From NCBI RefSeq assembly GCF_013141825.1, contig NZ_RZNH01000036.1:1-64000 (forward strand): DNA of 64,000 bases, read 5' to 3'. This document shows positions 1 through 8,574 of the stretch, piece after piece. The stretch is from Marinifilum caeruleilacunae. Its GTDB lineage: Bacteria; Bacteroidota; Bacteroidia; Bacteroidales; Marinifilaceae. A program made the translations under genes and the position numbers. The first letter of the stretch is position 1. Each line of letters begins with the position of its first letter. Below the pieces are notes generated by a model that saw only the letters and a program-made list of their open reading frames with translations, was not told the DNA's origin and did no database searches.

Positions 1-60
1 GAACGTATCGTTCTGTTTTTCCTTCTAAATCCCCTGAAAAATCAGGCGGAAAAGCGAGTG

Positions 61-93
61 CAAAGATAAATAAAACTTGTTTTTAATTCCAAA
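61..93 (-). promoter_or_regulatory. Leftward Bacteroidota-type promoter, most downstream of four in tandem
   Basis: On the minus strand a -33 TTTG (93-90) is followed after exactly 21 bases by a -7 TATCTTTG (68-61) and then GCACTCGCTTTT. This fits the Bacteroidota consensus TTTG / TAnnTTTG. It is the last of four copies and probably feeds a gene beyond the left edge of the window. Confidence 0.6.
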
Positions 94-200
94 TGTTTTT
101 TGAAATATTTTTGAAGTTTTTTTTACCCGATGCGATTTCTTTAAATCAACATCTCACTCTCAAAACTTTTAACTAACTCCTCTCGTTTGAGAAGCGGCTG

Positions 201-233
201 CAAAGATAAATACTTTTAATTTAAACTTGCAAA
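201..233 (-). promoter_or_regulatory. Leftward Bacteroidota-type promoter, second of four
   Basis: Minus strand TTTG (233-230), a 21-base spacer, then TATCTTTG (208-201), followed by GCAGCCGCTTCTC. It has the same spacer length and a closely similar initial transcribed sequence to the other three copies. Confidence 0.6.
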
Positions 234-325
234 TGTTTTTTAAACTTTTTTTTCAAGTTAGATCCCCTCGAAAGCCTCATGGATACTAGTGCTCCAAAGA
301 ATCTTCTCTCTTACAAAAGCGGCTG

Positions 326-358
326 CAAAGATAAACACTTTATTTTTACAAATCCAAA
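326..358 (-). promoter_or_regulatory. Leftward Bacteroidota-type promoter, third of four
   Basis: Minus strand TTTG (358-355), a 21-base spacer, then TATCTTTG (333-326), followed by GCAGCCGCTTTTG. An A/T-rich tract lies immediately upstream, as in strong promoters with UP-like elements. Confidence 0.6.
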
Positions 359-475
359 ACTTTTTTGAAAAAAATTAAAAAACTTCAAAATCGTAATTCC
401 TTTAAAAACCTATTTGCGGATAAACCGCCATTCTCTCCAGAACTACTCTAACGCCTTACCGTTGTAAAGCGGGTG

Positions 476-508
476 CAAAGATAACTGATAATAATTCCTA
501 TTTCCAAA
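476..508 (-). promoter_or_regulatory. Leftward Bacteroidota-type promoter, most upstream of four
   Basis: Minus strand TTTG (508-505), a 21-base spacer, then TATCTTTG (483-476), followed by GCACCCGCTTTAC. No open reading frame of useful size exists between 1 and 630, so the four promoters appear to serve one transcript running off the left edge, most likely an rRNA operon (inference). Confidence 0.6.
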
Positions 509-631
509 TGAAAAAATCAATCTTTTTACCACCGTATGCCTAACACTCTGATATCCCGATGGAAAAAATTTAGAAATTTAGAAAAAATTAAACTTTTTTA
601 AATTGAGCCTGAACTTAGGGTTTCAGATATG

Positions 632-661
632 AAAAAAGCCCTCTTTGCTAAGAAGGCTTTT
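632..661 (-). terminator. Intrinsic terminator of the Nim-like gene
   Basis: The hairpin pairs AAAAGCC with GGCTTTT, with an inner TCTT/AAGA stem around a short loop. On the minus strand it ends in a run of T directly after the stop codon at 666. Confidence 0.75.
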
Positions 662-665
662 GCTA

Positions 666-1190
666 TTATAAATCTTTCATCGATTTTTTTCTATCCCTTT
701 CGATTTGCCAGGGGAAATTGTTTCCATGTGGTGCACCAAATTCTTTTGCGCTTAACTCTTCTGGTTTTAATCGGTAAACTTCAACATTCTTAACTGCGGG
801 TGAGTTATAGGTAAATTTTCTATCGGTATATTGTGCCATTAGAATATTTAAAGCATCAACTTTCTTATCGTAATCGGTAATGAATTCAATTTTCCCTCTT
901 GCCACTACACTTTTTCCTTTCATTCGGTAACTACATGCAACATGAGCATCTTGAGCAGCAAGTTCTACTGGCGTGCAGAAAGTAATACAAACTTGCGGGT
1001 TTGCTTTCATTGCATCGATCAGCTTACCAAAATCTGCTCCATGTAAATAGATATAATCATCGTGGTAACCAAAATTCATTGGTACAACATAAGGTTTGTT
1101 TTCAGTATCAATAACCCCAAGGTCGCAGATATCACATGAGCGAATTATCTCATCAATCTGTTTTTTGTCTTCGATAAATATTGTTTTCAT
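666..1190 (-). CDS. Pyridoxamine 5'-phosphate oxidase family (NimA-like) flavoprotein
   Basis: A 174-residue protein of the FMN-binding split-barrel fold. The N-terminal third (CDLGVIDTENKPYVVPMNFG, then a strand ending YLHGADFGK) is the typical flavin-binding half of NimA-type proteins, and FPW near the C-terminus is also common in this group. Relatives include 5-nitroimidazole reductases and general FMN- or haem-binding proteins. The actual substrate here is unknown, and housekeeping redox chemistry is more likely than drug resistance. It lies 32 bp downstream of dnaG on the same strand and ends at its own terminator, so the two may be co-transcribed. Confidence 0.8.
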   Translation of the reverse strand: MKTIFIEDKKQIDEIIRSCDICDLGVIDTENKPYVVPMNFGYHDDYIYLHGADFGKLIDAMKANPQVCITFCTPVELAAQDAHVACSYRMKGKSVVARGKIEFITDYDKKVDALNILMAQYTDRKFTYNSPAVKNVEVYRLKPEELSAKEFGAPHGNNFPWQIERDRKKSMKDL

Positions 1191-1222
1191 TCTATTAGAT
1201 ATGATTTTTGAGAATTGATATT

Positions 1223-3178
1223 CTATAAGATTGTACGATTTCCTAACTCTTTCGAAATTGCATTTTTGATTTGATCGAGTACCATTTTTTGCTGCATCAG
1301 TTCCAACATACGATCAGCATCACCCGTTTCCTGGGCTTTTTGCATTTCCTGCAGTACCTCTTTCATCAATAAGCGCACTTTCTTGCCCTTATATTCATTT
1401 ACCATTTTAGGAACCAAATCTTTTAATTTCTCCAATATGGTTTCAACAAAACTTCCATTCTTGGTCCATATTTTACTTTCCTCGTATGGTTCACTAAGGA
1501 TATCAGCGGCAAGCTGACTCACTTTATCATTGGAATGATCGCGGAAAAAGGTTTTCGCATTAAAATTTTCATCATCTATATGTGAACCATATTGATCGAA
1601 TACCAATTGATACAATGGATTTACCGATTCCAACTCATCCCTTTGCAGTTCTGAAATAATGAACTGCCCCACCAAAGTTTGATGCTCATTTCCTTCTTCG
1701 TCCTTATCATTAAAGAGAATTTCGGTGCCAAAATTCAATAGAAAACGCACCAGTGCTCGTTCCTCAAGGTCGCATTCATTCGCCGATCTTAAAAATCCTG
1801 AATTCTCAGCCATTTTTTTTGCTGGTTCCGGCTCATCAAAATCAGGTCGCTGATTGCGCTTCCAGGCTTCTTCTTTTCTCTTGTGAATGATCTTATTGAT
1901 TTCGGTATACAGAACCCTTTCATCTACATTTAGAATTCCACTACACTCTTTCACATATACCGAACGCACAATAGCATCGGGGATAATGGCAATGGAACGT
2001 ACAATATCAATAATTAAATTGGCTCGTTTAACCGGATCATCCTTGGCATCGTTTAAAAGGAGGTTGGTTTTGAATACAATAAAATCGGTCTCGTTTTGGT
2101 CTATATAATTGGTAAGCTCGGTTGCACCCATAGTTTTCGAGAAGGAATCAGGATCTTCTCCCTCTGGCAACAACAAAACCTTAGCGTTTACCTCCTGCTC
2201 CAAAACCAAATCGATTCCACGTAATGACGCTTTTATCCCTGCGGGATCGCCATCGTATATAATGGTAACATTATTGGTGAATCGTTTGATCAGCCTGATT
2301 TGATCGGGTGTTAAAGCTGTACCTGAAGATGCTACCACATTTTCGATTCCTGCCTGGTGAAAAGAGATGACATCGGTATAACCTTCCACCAAAAAGCACC
2401 TGTCGTTTTGAACGATAGATTTTTTGGCCTGGTAAATCCCATAAAGCACTCGACTCTTGTGATACACTTCCGATTCGGGAGAGTTTAGGTATTTGGCGGT
2501 TTTCTTATCGTTCTTTAGAGTACGACCACCAAAGGCCAGAACACGGCCGGCTATTCCATGGATTGGAAAAATCACCCTGCCTTTAAACCGGTCAATCAAC
2601 CTGCTTTCTTTATCGATACTTAATCCTGTTTTCACCAGGTACTCTTTCTTGTATCCACTGTCGATGGCCTGTTTGGAAAATGCTTCCCACTCTTCGAGAC
2701 AAAAGCCGATTTGGAATTTTTTAATGATATCGTCACGAAAACCACGTTCCCGAAGATAGCTCATACCAACAGCCATTCCTTGCGGGTGTTGATGTAAGTT
2801 GTGCGAAAAAGTCTTTTGAGCGAAAGAATTTACGATCATCATACTTTCACGATCGTTCTTTTGCTTTACCTGCTCGGGCGACAATTCCTGCTCAACAACT
2901 TCGATATGGTATTTTTTTGCAAGATATTTTAAGGCACCAACATAATCGAGATGCTCATGCTCCATGATAAAGTTAACGGAATTTCCACCCTTTCCACATC
3001 CAAAACACTTGTAAATTCCCTTAGCAGGAGACACGGTAAATGAAGGTGTTTTCTCGTTGTGAAACGGACACAAACCCAAATAGTTTACCCCACGTTTCTT
3101 AAGCGTTACAAAATCCGAAACAACTTCAGTTATCTCTGCCGCATCAAAAATTCTTGATATCGTAGCCTGATCAATCAT
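1223..3178 (-). CDS. dnaG: DNA primase
   Basis: Synthesises RNA primers for replication in the cytoplasm, in partnership with DnaB helicase. The N-terminal CHC2 zinc finger has C37, H40, C58 and C61 (CPFHNEKTPSF, then KCFGCGKGG). The TOPRIM core shows VEGYTDVISFHQAG and the acidic YDGDPAG. The C-terminal helical part (about 430-651) is the helicase-interaction region and is weakly conserved, as is normal. The reading frame stays open up to a TTG at 3199, but I chose the ATG at 3178 because MIDQATISRIF is the usual DnaG start. Length is 651 residues from that start, normal for Bacteroidota. Confidence 0.95.
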   Translation of the reverse strand: MIDQATISRIFDAAEITEVVSDFVTLKKRGVNYLGLCPFHNEKTPSFTVSPAKGIYKCFGCGKGGNSVNFIMEHEHLDYVGALKYLAKKYHIEVVEQELSPEQVKQKNDRESMMIVNSFAQKTFSHNLHQHPQGMAVGMSYLRERGFRDDIIKKFQIGFCLEEWEAFSKQAIDSGYKKEYLVKTGLSIDKESRLIDRFKGRVIFPIHGIAGRVLAFGGRTLKNDKKTAKYLNSPESEVYHKSRVLYGIYQAKKSIVQNDRCFLVEGYTDVISFHQAGIENVVASSGTALTPDQIRLIKRFTNNVTIIYDGDPAGIKASLRGIDLVLEQEVNAKVLLLPEGEDPDSFSKTMGATELTNYIDQNETDFIVFKTNLLLNDAKDDPVKRANLIIDIVRSIAIIPDAIVRSVYVKECSGILNVDERVLYTEINKIIHKRKEEAWKRNQRPDFDEPEPAKKMAENSGFLRSANECDLEERALVRFLLNFGTEILFNDKDEEGNEHQTLVGQFIISELQRDELESVNPLYQLVFDQYGSHIDDENFNAKTFFRDHSNDKVSQLAADILSEPYEESKIWTKNGSFVETILEKLKDLVPKMVNEYKGKKVRLLMKEVLQEMQKAQETGDADRMLELMQQKMVLDQIKNAISKELGNRTIL

Positions 3179-3352
3179 ACGAACAAAAATAGAAAACAAG
3201 ATTGATATACATTCAAGGAATGTAAAAATTTAAAAACACTTCTTCGTAAAATATAATTTTATCTGCCTTTGAGAGTTTTATTATCAGATATCGGAACACA
3301 TATTTTTGTGACAGATTGTATTAATGAGTAAATTGAAACTGAATTAATTCTT

Positions 3353-4201
3353 ATGATGAAAAAACTTCTTTGTGCCATATTCATTTGCCTGCTAAGCATG
3401 CCACTTTTATCGCAGGAACATTTGCCAACACATGCCGATTACCTGGCTTTTGTACAAAGCAAAACCCTGGTTGTACTTGACGACAACCCCATGAGTGAAT
3501 ACAACTTTAGAATTCGCAATGTGATTAAAAAGAACTGGACCATTACCGAGTATGAGTTTATTTCCAATGCCGAATTTGAAAAGAAACGATTTGACCCAAA
3601 CTATTCTTTTATCATGAATACCCTGGTGACTTTTAACAAGGATAAAACCAAAGCCAGGTATAATTTTTTGAGTTTGCTGATGGGTGGAAAAGAAAAGCGA
3701 ATTGCCAACATGCCCGATTTGTGTTCGGTACCTTTATCGTACAAGCATGTACACGAAGATGTTTACGCACATAAACTACCTTGTTTTATTCGCTTTATGC
3801 AAAAACATGTGCAATTGGTGATTGAAAAGCCGGAAATCATATCAGCAAACATGCTGAAATACTATAATAAGAATGCTGCCCTATTACAAGGGAAAACGCT
3901 TTACTTGCTAATGGATGAATTACAAAAGGAAGTAAACAGCCTGGCAAAAATTAGGAAGATATATCCCGGTAAGGTAAAAATTGTGAGTAAGGAAGACTTG
4001 GAAGAAGCGATTGAACACAAATTGGACAATGTTGTTTTTCTGCATAAGGTTGGTCCGGAACAATGGAAAATTAAAGCCCGTTGCTTTAAGATATTGGTTG
4101 GAGCGAGTGATTCTGATTTTTATTATTTCGATTATCACATGATCAACAAAAAGCAAACTGATGGATTCTTGGCAAAAGATTTTAAACGAATTACCCAATA
4201 A
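3353..4201 (+). CDS. Secreted protein of unknown function
   Basis: A 282-residue protein with a clear signal peptide (MMKKLLCAIFICLLSMPLLSQ) and no lipobox Cys, so probably periplasmic. I recognise no domain. The sequence is mixed alpha/beta and hydrophilic, with many Lys and a run of Phe/Tyr near the C-terminus (DFYYFDYHM). It starts 10 bp before the sirtuin gene, which suggests one transcript 3353-5426 with the sirtuin and a lipoprotein. A possible -7 element TATTTTTG lies at 3301-3308. A plausible Bacteroidota-specific family, but the function is not determinable from sequence alone. Confidence 0.7.
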   Translation: MMKKLLCAIFICLLSMPLLSQEHLPTHADYLAFVQSKTLVVLDDNPMSEYNFRIRNVIKKNWTITEYEFISNAEFEKKRFDPNYSFIMNTLVTFNKDKTKARYNFLSLLMGGKEKRIANMPDLCSVPLSYKHVHEDVYAHKLPCFIRFMQKHVQLVIEKPEIISANMLKYYNKNAALLQGKTLYLLMDELQKEVNSLAKIRKIYPGKVKIVSKEDLEEAIEHKLDNVVFLHKVGPEQWKIKARCFKILVGASDSDFYYFDYHMINKKQTDGFLAKDFKRITQ

Positions 4202-4210
4202 ATAATAAGG

Positions 4211-4900
4211 ATGAAAAAGCTAGTTGTATTAAGCGGTGCTGGCATGAGTGCCGAAAGTGGAATCAGAACCTTTCGCGATATGGGAGGTTTATGGAATGAA
4301 TATGATGTAATGGAAGTGGCCAGTCCAACTGCCTGGGCCAACAATCCTAATCTGGTTCATCAGTTTTACAACGAAAGAAGAAAGCAGTTATTTGAATGCT
4401 CGCCCAATAAAGGTCATATTTTAATTAAAGATTTGGAAGGATATTTCGATGTGGATATCGTAACTCAAAATGTAGACGATTTGCATGAAAGAGCCGGTAG
4501 TTCAAAAATTCTGCATTTACATGGTGAATTAAAGAAAGCACGTAGCACGGTTGATTCGAATCTTGTTTATGAATTAGACAAATGGGAATTAAAACTGGAA
4601 GATACCTGTGAAAAAGGTTCTCCACTTCGTCCGCACATTGTTTGGTTTGGTGAAAGTGTTCCTGCCATTTCCGAGGCAGCAGAAATTGTTTCGCAGGCCG
4701 ATATTCTTTTAATAATAGGTACTTCCTTAAATGTGTATCCGGCAGCTGGTCTTATCGATTATGCACCAAACAACATCCCGGTTTATATTATAGATCCCAA
4801 CCAACCTGCTGTTCATTCCAATAAAAACATCACTTTTATAACAGAGAAGGCAAGTGTTGGTATGGAAAAACTTTTTGAAATTCTGGACATTAAATCCTAA
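4211..4900 (+). CDS. Sir2-family NAD-dependent protein deacylase (CobB-like)
   Basis: Removes acyl groups from lysines using NAD. NAD-site motifs are present: GAGMSAESGIRTFRD at the N-terminus, TQNVDDLHERAG, and the catalytic histidine in HLHGELKK. FYNERR carries the Tyr-x-x-Arg pair that in class III sirtuins (SIRT5, CobB) recognises succinyl or malonyl lysine, so desuccinylation is a reasonable expectation. The zinc module is unusual: the segment after HLHGELKK has a single Cys (DTCEKG) instead of two Cys-x-x-Cys pairs. At 229 residues it is short. It sits in a probable three-gene operon. Confidence 0.88.
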   Translation: MKKLVVLSGAGMSAESGIRTFRDMGGLWNEYDVMEVASPTAWANNPNLVHQFYNERRKQLFECSPNKGHILIKDLEGYFDVDIVTQNVDDLHERAGSSKILHLHGELKKARSTVDSNLVYELDKWELKLEDTCEKGSPLRPHIVWFGESVPAISEAAEIVSQADILLIIGTSLNVYPAAGLIDYAPNNIPVYIIDPNQPAVHSNKNITFITEKASVGMEKLFEILDIKS

Positions 4901-4904
4901 AATT

Positions 4905-5426
4905 ATGAAAAACTTACTTGTTGCCTTATTCTCGATAATCGCTTTGGCATCCTGTAGTACCTACGAATCGGAAGTGCCTCTTGGAAATCCTGGAGATACC
5001 GAATTGGATGATAAGTTTCTTGGGAAATGGATTTTAAGTGAAGAGAAGAAAACAGAAGAAGTATCGGGCCATATAGAAATTATCCCTTTTAATAGACAGG
5101 AATACCTGGTTCAAATTATTGAATATGCCGATTCGACAGACTACCTTGAGTCGATCCTGAATTTTAGAATGTTCCCAAGTAAGATTAAGAAGGATATATA
5201 TTATAACCTACAGATGTTGGGTACAGATGAAAAATCCAGTTTCCTGATCTACAAGCTAAAAGCAATATCGGGAAACCGATACAAACTTTTGTATTTGGCA
5301 AAAGATCATTTCGAAAAACAATTTAACTCAACAGGTGAATTTCGGAAGTATGTTGAAAGCAATCAGAAGGAGTTTAATAAAACTTTTATGACCGAAGGAG
5401 TTTTAAGTCGAAAAGTTGAAAAATAA
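4905..5426 (+). CDS. Small lipoprotein of unknown function
   Basis: A 173-residue protein. The start at 4905 (MKNLLVALFSIIALASC) gives a textbook lipoprotein signal with lipobox LASC, which is why it is preferred over an in-frame ATG at 4854 inside the sirtuin gene. The mature part begins STYESEVPLGNPGD and contains a beta-rich region (GKWILSEEKK, then RQEYLVQIIEY) similar in layout to lipocalin-like or META-type envelope proteins, but I cannot assign a family. It follows the sirtuin stop by 4 bp and ends at a strong terminator. Confidence 0.75.
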   Translation: MKNLLVALFSIIALASCSTYESEVPLGNPGDTELDDKFLGKWILSEEKKTEEVSGHIEIIPFNRQEYLVQIIEYADSTDYLESILNFRMFPSKIKKDIYYNLQMLGTDEKSSFLIYKLKAISGNRYKLLYLAKDHFEKQFNSTGEFRKYVESNQKEFNKTFMTEGVLSRKVEK

Positions 5427-5427
5427 A

Positions 5428-5456
5428 AAAAGCCGGAACTTATAATTCCGGCTTTT
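5428..5456. terminator. Bidirectional intrinsic terminator
   Basis: A perfect stem AAAAGCCGGAA / TTCCGGCTTTT around a 7-base loop, with A and T tracts on either side. It separates the convergent lipoprotein (+) and phosphate transporter (-) genes. Confidence 0.9.
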
Positions 5457-5477
5457 CTATATTATTAATGTATTGGA

Positions 5478-7778
5478 CTAATCATCCATAGATTCTTCTT
5501 CCATAGATTCAACTTCTTCTCCATTGAATCCTGAGAAGTCTCTTGAAGCTTTCAATAAGTTTCCGGCATGAAGCGTAAGGTTCTTGGTTTCGTTCAAGAT
5601 ACCCAGATATAGAACAGAATTTCTTGTTCCTACTTTTTCTGCCTTAATTCTCTTGATTTGCTCTTTTCTGAACTTGCGAAGCGATTTCAACAAGTCTTTT
5701 TGTTTTTCAAGGGCTTTCTCAATTTCAGCATTCTCATAATTGCTGTCTTTCAATAAGCGGTTAATGGTTCTGAAGAAATCATCAAGTTTGGTTTGAATGA
5801 TATTCAATTCGTTCACCTGCTCCTTGATCAAAGTCTTGTGATTGTTATCAACGTAATCGAAAGCCGGACCAGCAATGAAACTCATTGAGTGAGCAATCTC
5901 ACGCAAGTAATCAATTAACTGTACATAGAATGGACCGGTTGCGATGCTATCTTCTGTCAATTTCTTCATCATCGCAGGAACCTGATCTTTCATCAGTTTA
6001 GCTTCCTTATCTAATTTACGCGCTTTTTTGTTGCATTCTTTCAATTTGGCACGTTCTTCGAAAGCCAGGCCATTTATAATTTTACCATATAGGTTTGGAA
6101 TCTTAACCGTAATACCTGAAACGGCAAAAGTCAGCTGTTCAAAAATTCCACCTTTTATAATAATAGTATCATCATCTTCGGTAACGGTTTCCTCTTTTGC
6201 TTTAGATTTTCTCTTGTGGAAAACGTGAGAACGCACCACGAAGATAACTGCAAGGGCTAACAATCCGAAAATTGCAAAACCACCTAACCAGTTAATCAGG
6301 TTAGCGAAGATAAATGCCGCTGTAAACGCACTAAATGCAGTAAAGAACCATCCACCAATTACGGTAAGTACACCAGTAATACGATATACGGCAGAATCTC
6401 TACCCCATGCTCTATCAGCCAACGAAGTACCCATTGCTACCATAAAAGTTACATAGGTAGTAGATAATGGCAACTTAAGTGAAGTACCAATAGAAATCAA
6501 AATACTGGCTACAGTAAGGTTAACCGATGCACGAATCATATCGAAAGCAGGTCTGTCTTTAGGATCAACTCCAGGAATTACTACTTCTTCTGGTTTGCTA
6601 AATCGGTTGGCAATACCTTGCTGAACTGTTGCAGGCATCATGCGCTTAAAGTTACTGTTCGCAGATAATGAACGACGAACTAATAAACGTGCAAAGAAGG
6701 ATGATCCAAATTTCTCGTCTCCCTCATTTTGGCTACTTAGGCCAATCTCTGTTTCGGTAACAGTTCTTGCTTTTTTAGATAACCAAAGTGTAACGGTCAT
6801 CACAATACCAGCAATCACCAACAGGTAAGTCTCTGTTTGTACTTTCTGACTCAAAATACCCATTGTCATTCCGTAAGGATCGGTACCCGGATTAGCAGCA
6901 AATGCCTGGAATGATTTGAAACCAGCCAATGGCACACCAATAAAGTTTACAAGGTCGTTACCCGCAAAGGCCATAGCCAAAGCAAATGTACCAACCAATA
7001 CAATCACCTTAAGGATATTTAAACGAACAAACCAAACTAAAGCTTGTAACAAGATCGTCCATCCAACAAATGAAACAGCAATAATTGTTAAAGTGTTGGA
7101 TTTGATCCAAGTCAAAGTTTCTTTGGTAATAAAAGAGGATCCTTTAGCACCTTTAATCAGGATAAAATAAGTAATTGCAGTAATTGCAATACCTCCGAAA
7201 ATGGCACCAAAATACTTGAATGTTTTCTCGTACTTGTACGTGAAAATTAATCGTGTAATCCATTGAACCAATGAACCCGATAAGAAGGCGATAACAACAC
7301 TCAACAAAATACCGGTAATAATTGCCAGTGCTTTGGCCGAGTTAATGTAAGTTCCTAAATCGAGCAAACTTTGATCGGCAGAATTCATAATTTTAACAAC
7401 GGCAACAGCAACAGCAGCTCCAAGCAACTCAAATACAATCGATACTGTAGTTGATGTTGGAAGACCTACGGTGTTGTAAAAGTCCAACAGAATAATATCT
7501 GTTAGCATTACCGCGATAAAAATGATCATGATTTCTGCAAAGTAGAATTGGTCTGGGTGGAAAATCCCTTTACGGGCTACCTCCATCATACCACTCGAGA
7601 AAGTTGCTCCTACCAAAATCCCAAGGCTGGCAATAATCATGATAGCCCAACGTGGGGCAGCCTTAGAACCGAATGCAGAGTTTAGGAAATTCACGGCGTC
7701 GTTACTCACGCCAACGATAAGATCGCTTATGGCCAATGCAAATAGCACGACCACAATTAGTAAATAAAAGTTCTCCAT
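5478..7778 (-). CDS. PiT-family inorganic phosphate transporter with PhoU-like C-terminal domain
   Basis: Inner-membrane phosphate permease coupled to H+ or Na+. The PHO4 family signature appears twice in the expected inverted halves: GVSNDAVNFLNSAFGSKAAP near the N-terminus and AGNDLVNFIGVPLAG at about 270. Another conserved stretch, SLKLPLSTTYVTFMVAMGTS, lies in the second half. About 12 membrane segments cover residues 1-525. A soluble, charged helical tail follows (about 545-766), containing YLREIAHSMSFIAGPAFDYV, which resembles PhoU/DUF47 regulators, so transporter and regulator are fused. A candidate PhoB box lies at 7854-7870, upstream of the start. Confidence 0.9.
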   Translation of the reverse strand: MENFYLLIVVVLFALAISDLIVGVSNDAVNFLNSAFGSKAAPRWAIMIIASLGILVGATFSSGMMEVARKGIFHPDQFYFAEIMIIFIAVMLTDIILLDFYNTVGLPTSTTVSIVFELLGAAVAVAVVKIMNSADQSLLDLGTYINSAKALAIITGILLSVVIAFLSGSLVQWITRLIFTYKYEKTFKYFGAIFGGIAITAITYFILIKGAKGSSFITKETLTWIKSNTLTIIAVSFVGWTILLQALVWFVRLNILKVIVLVGTFALAMAFAGNDLVNFIGVPLAGFKSFQAFAANPGTDPYGMTMGILSQKVQTETYLLVIAGIVMTVTLWLSKKARTVTETEIGLSSQNEGDEKFGSSFFARLLVRRSLSANSNFKRMMPATVQQGIANRFSKPEEVVIPGVDPKDRPAFDMIRASVNLTVASILISIGTSLKLPLSTTYVTFMVAMGTSLADRAWGRDSAVYRITGVLTVIGGWFFTAFSAFTAAFIFANLINWLGGFAIFGLLALAVIFVVRSHVFHKRKSKAKEETVTEDDDTIIIKGGIFEQLTFAVSGITVKIPNLYGKIINGLAFEERAKLKECNKKARKLDKEAKLMKDQVPAMMKKLTEDSIATGPFYVQLIDYLREIAHSMSFIAGPAFDYVDNNHKTLIKEQVNELNIIQTKLDDFFRTINRLLKDSNYENAEIEKALEKQKDLLKSLRKFRKEQIKRIKAEKVGTRNSVLYLGILNETKNLTLHAGNLLKASRDFSGFNGEEVESMEEESMDD

Positions 7779-7853
7779 GTTATTAAGTTCGTAAATTCAT
7801 CGCAAACATACGAACACATGGAGACTAAAATGTTTCGTTTTTATTACGTTTGT

Positions 7854-7870
7854 GTTAACTCTGTGTTAAC
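7854..7870 (-). promoter_or_regulatory. Candidate PhoB box upstream of the phosphate transporter
   Basis: On the minus strand GTTAACACAGAGTTAAC: two GTTAAC elements 11 bp apart, the spacing expected for a PhoB dimer. Seen on the plus strand, TGTGTTAACT is repeated at the same period. It sits 76 bp before the transporter start and overlaps the stop codon of mgsA. The same 17-bp pattern occurs upstream of phoR and of the TonB receptor. Confidence 0.5.
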
Positions 7871-8258
7871 TTTTTGTTTCCTCAGTCTTATTAAGCTTAA
7901 CTAAATAATCGGCTGTAGCAACGTTTAAAGCCATTGGTACATTGTTAATTACGCAGGTTCTAATTAACGTTTGAATGTCGTGTTCGTGCCCATGAGGTGT
8001 TTCAGCATCAATTAGAAATATGACTTCATGAACCTTTCCTTCGAGTATTTGAGCGGCCAAAAGTATGTCACCACCATTGGGTCCATGTCCAAATGGCTCA
8101 ACTTCAAGATCCAATACCGAATTTAAGATTTCAGAAGTATTAGTAGTACCTATTAATCTGTGCTTTTTCAACTCATCCAGGTGTCTTTTTACCCATGCAA
8201 GCATTACACTCTTTTTCTCGTTGTGTGCAACCAGGGCAATTGTTTTCTTCGTTTCCAT
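7866..8258 (-). CDS. mgsA: Methylglyoxal synthase
   Basis: Converts dihydroxyacetone phosphate to methylglyoxal and phosphate, a glycolytic bypass favoured when phosphate is limiting. The 130-residue protein keeps the family landmarks: LVAHNEKK at the N-terminus, the phosphate-site segment FGHGPNGGDILLAAQI including GPxGGD, ETPHGHEHDIQTLIR around the catalytic region, and NVATADYLV near the end. It lies upstream of the phosphate transporter on the same strand, a sensible pairing because both are linked to phosphate status. An 87-bp gap with its own candidate PhoB box separates them. Confidence 0.92.
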   Translation of the reverse strand: METKKTIALVAHNEKKSVMLAWVKRHLDELKKHRLIGTTNTSEILNSVLDLEVEPFGHGPNGGDILLAAQILEGKVHEVIFLIDAETPHGHEHDIQTLIRTCVINNVPMALNVATADYLVKLNKTEETKS

Positions 8259-8541
8259 AAGAATCTCTTATTAATTTGATTTGATGTTAATTTCTCTGTG
8301 TTTAGTGAATTTCTTCTACATGTAATCAAAAAAAAACATATTATTTAGAAGAAGTCTGTCCTTTCAAACAAGTTTTTTGTATTTTTCTGATTAGTACAAC
8401 AGCACTTTACATTGTGTAATTCTTAATCTATATTGATTCGAATAGGAATATCTGATAATGATTGCTATCGTAGTACAAATATTGAATTTTAAATCACGAT
8501 AACAAATAAACAAAGTATTCTTCAAATCAGTAATAAAATTG

Positions 8542-8549
8542 TAAATTTG
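8542..8549 (+). promoter_or_regulatory. Candidate -7 element for the SPOR lipoprotein pair
   Basis: TAAATTTG matches TAnnTTTG 26 bp before the ATG at 8575. I see no convincing TTTG at the expected upstream distance. The rest of the 316-bp gap 8259-8574 is AT-rich with no gene visible. Confidence 0.35.
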
Positions 8550-8574
8550 TTAATATTATATTAATGCAAACAAT

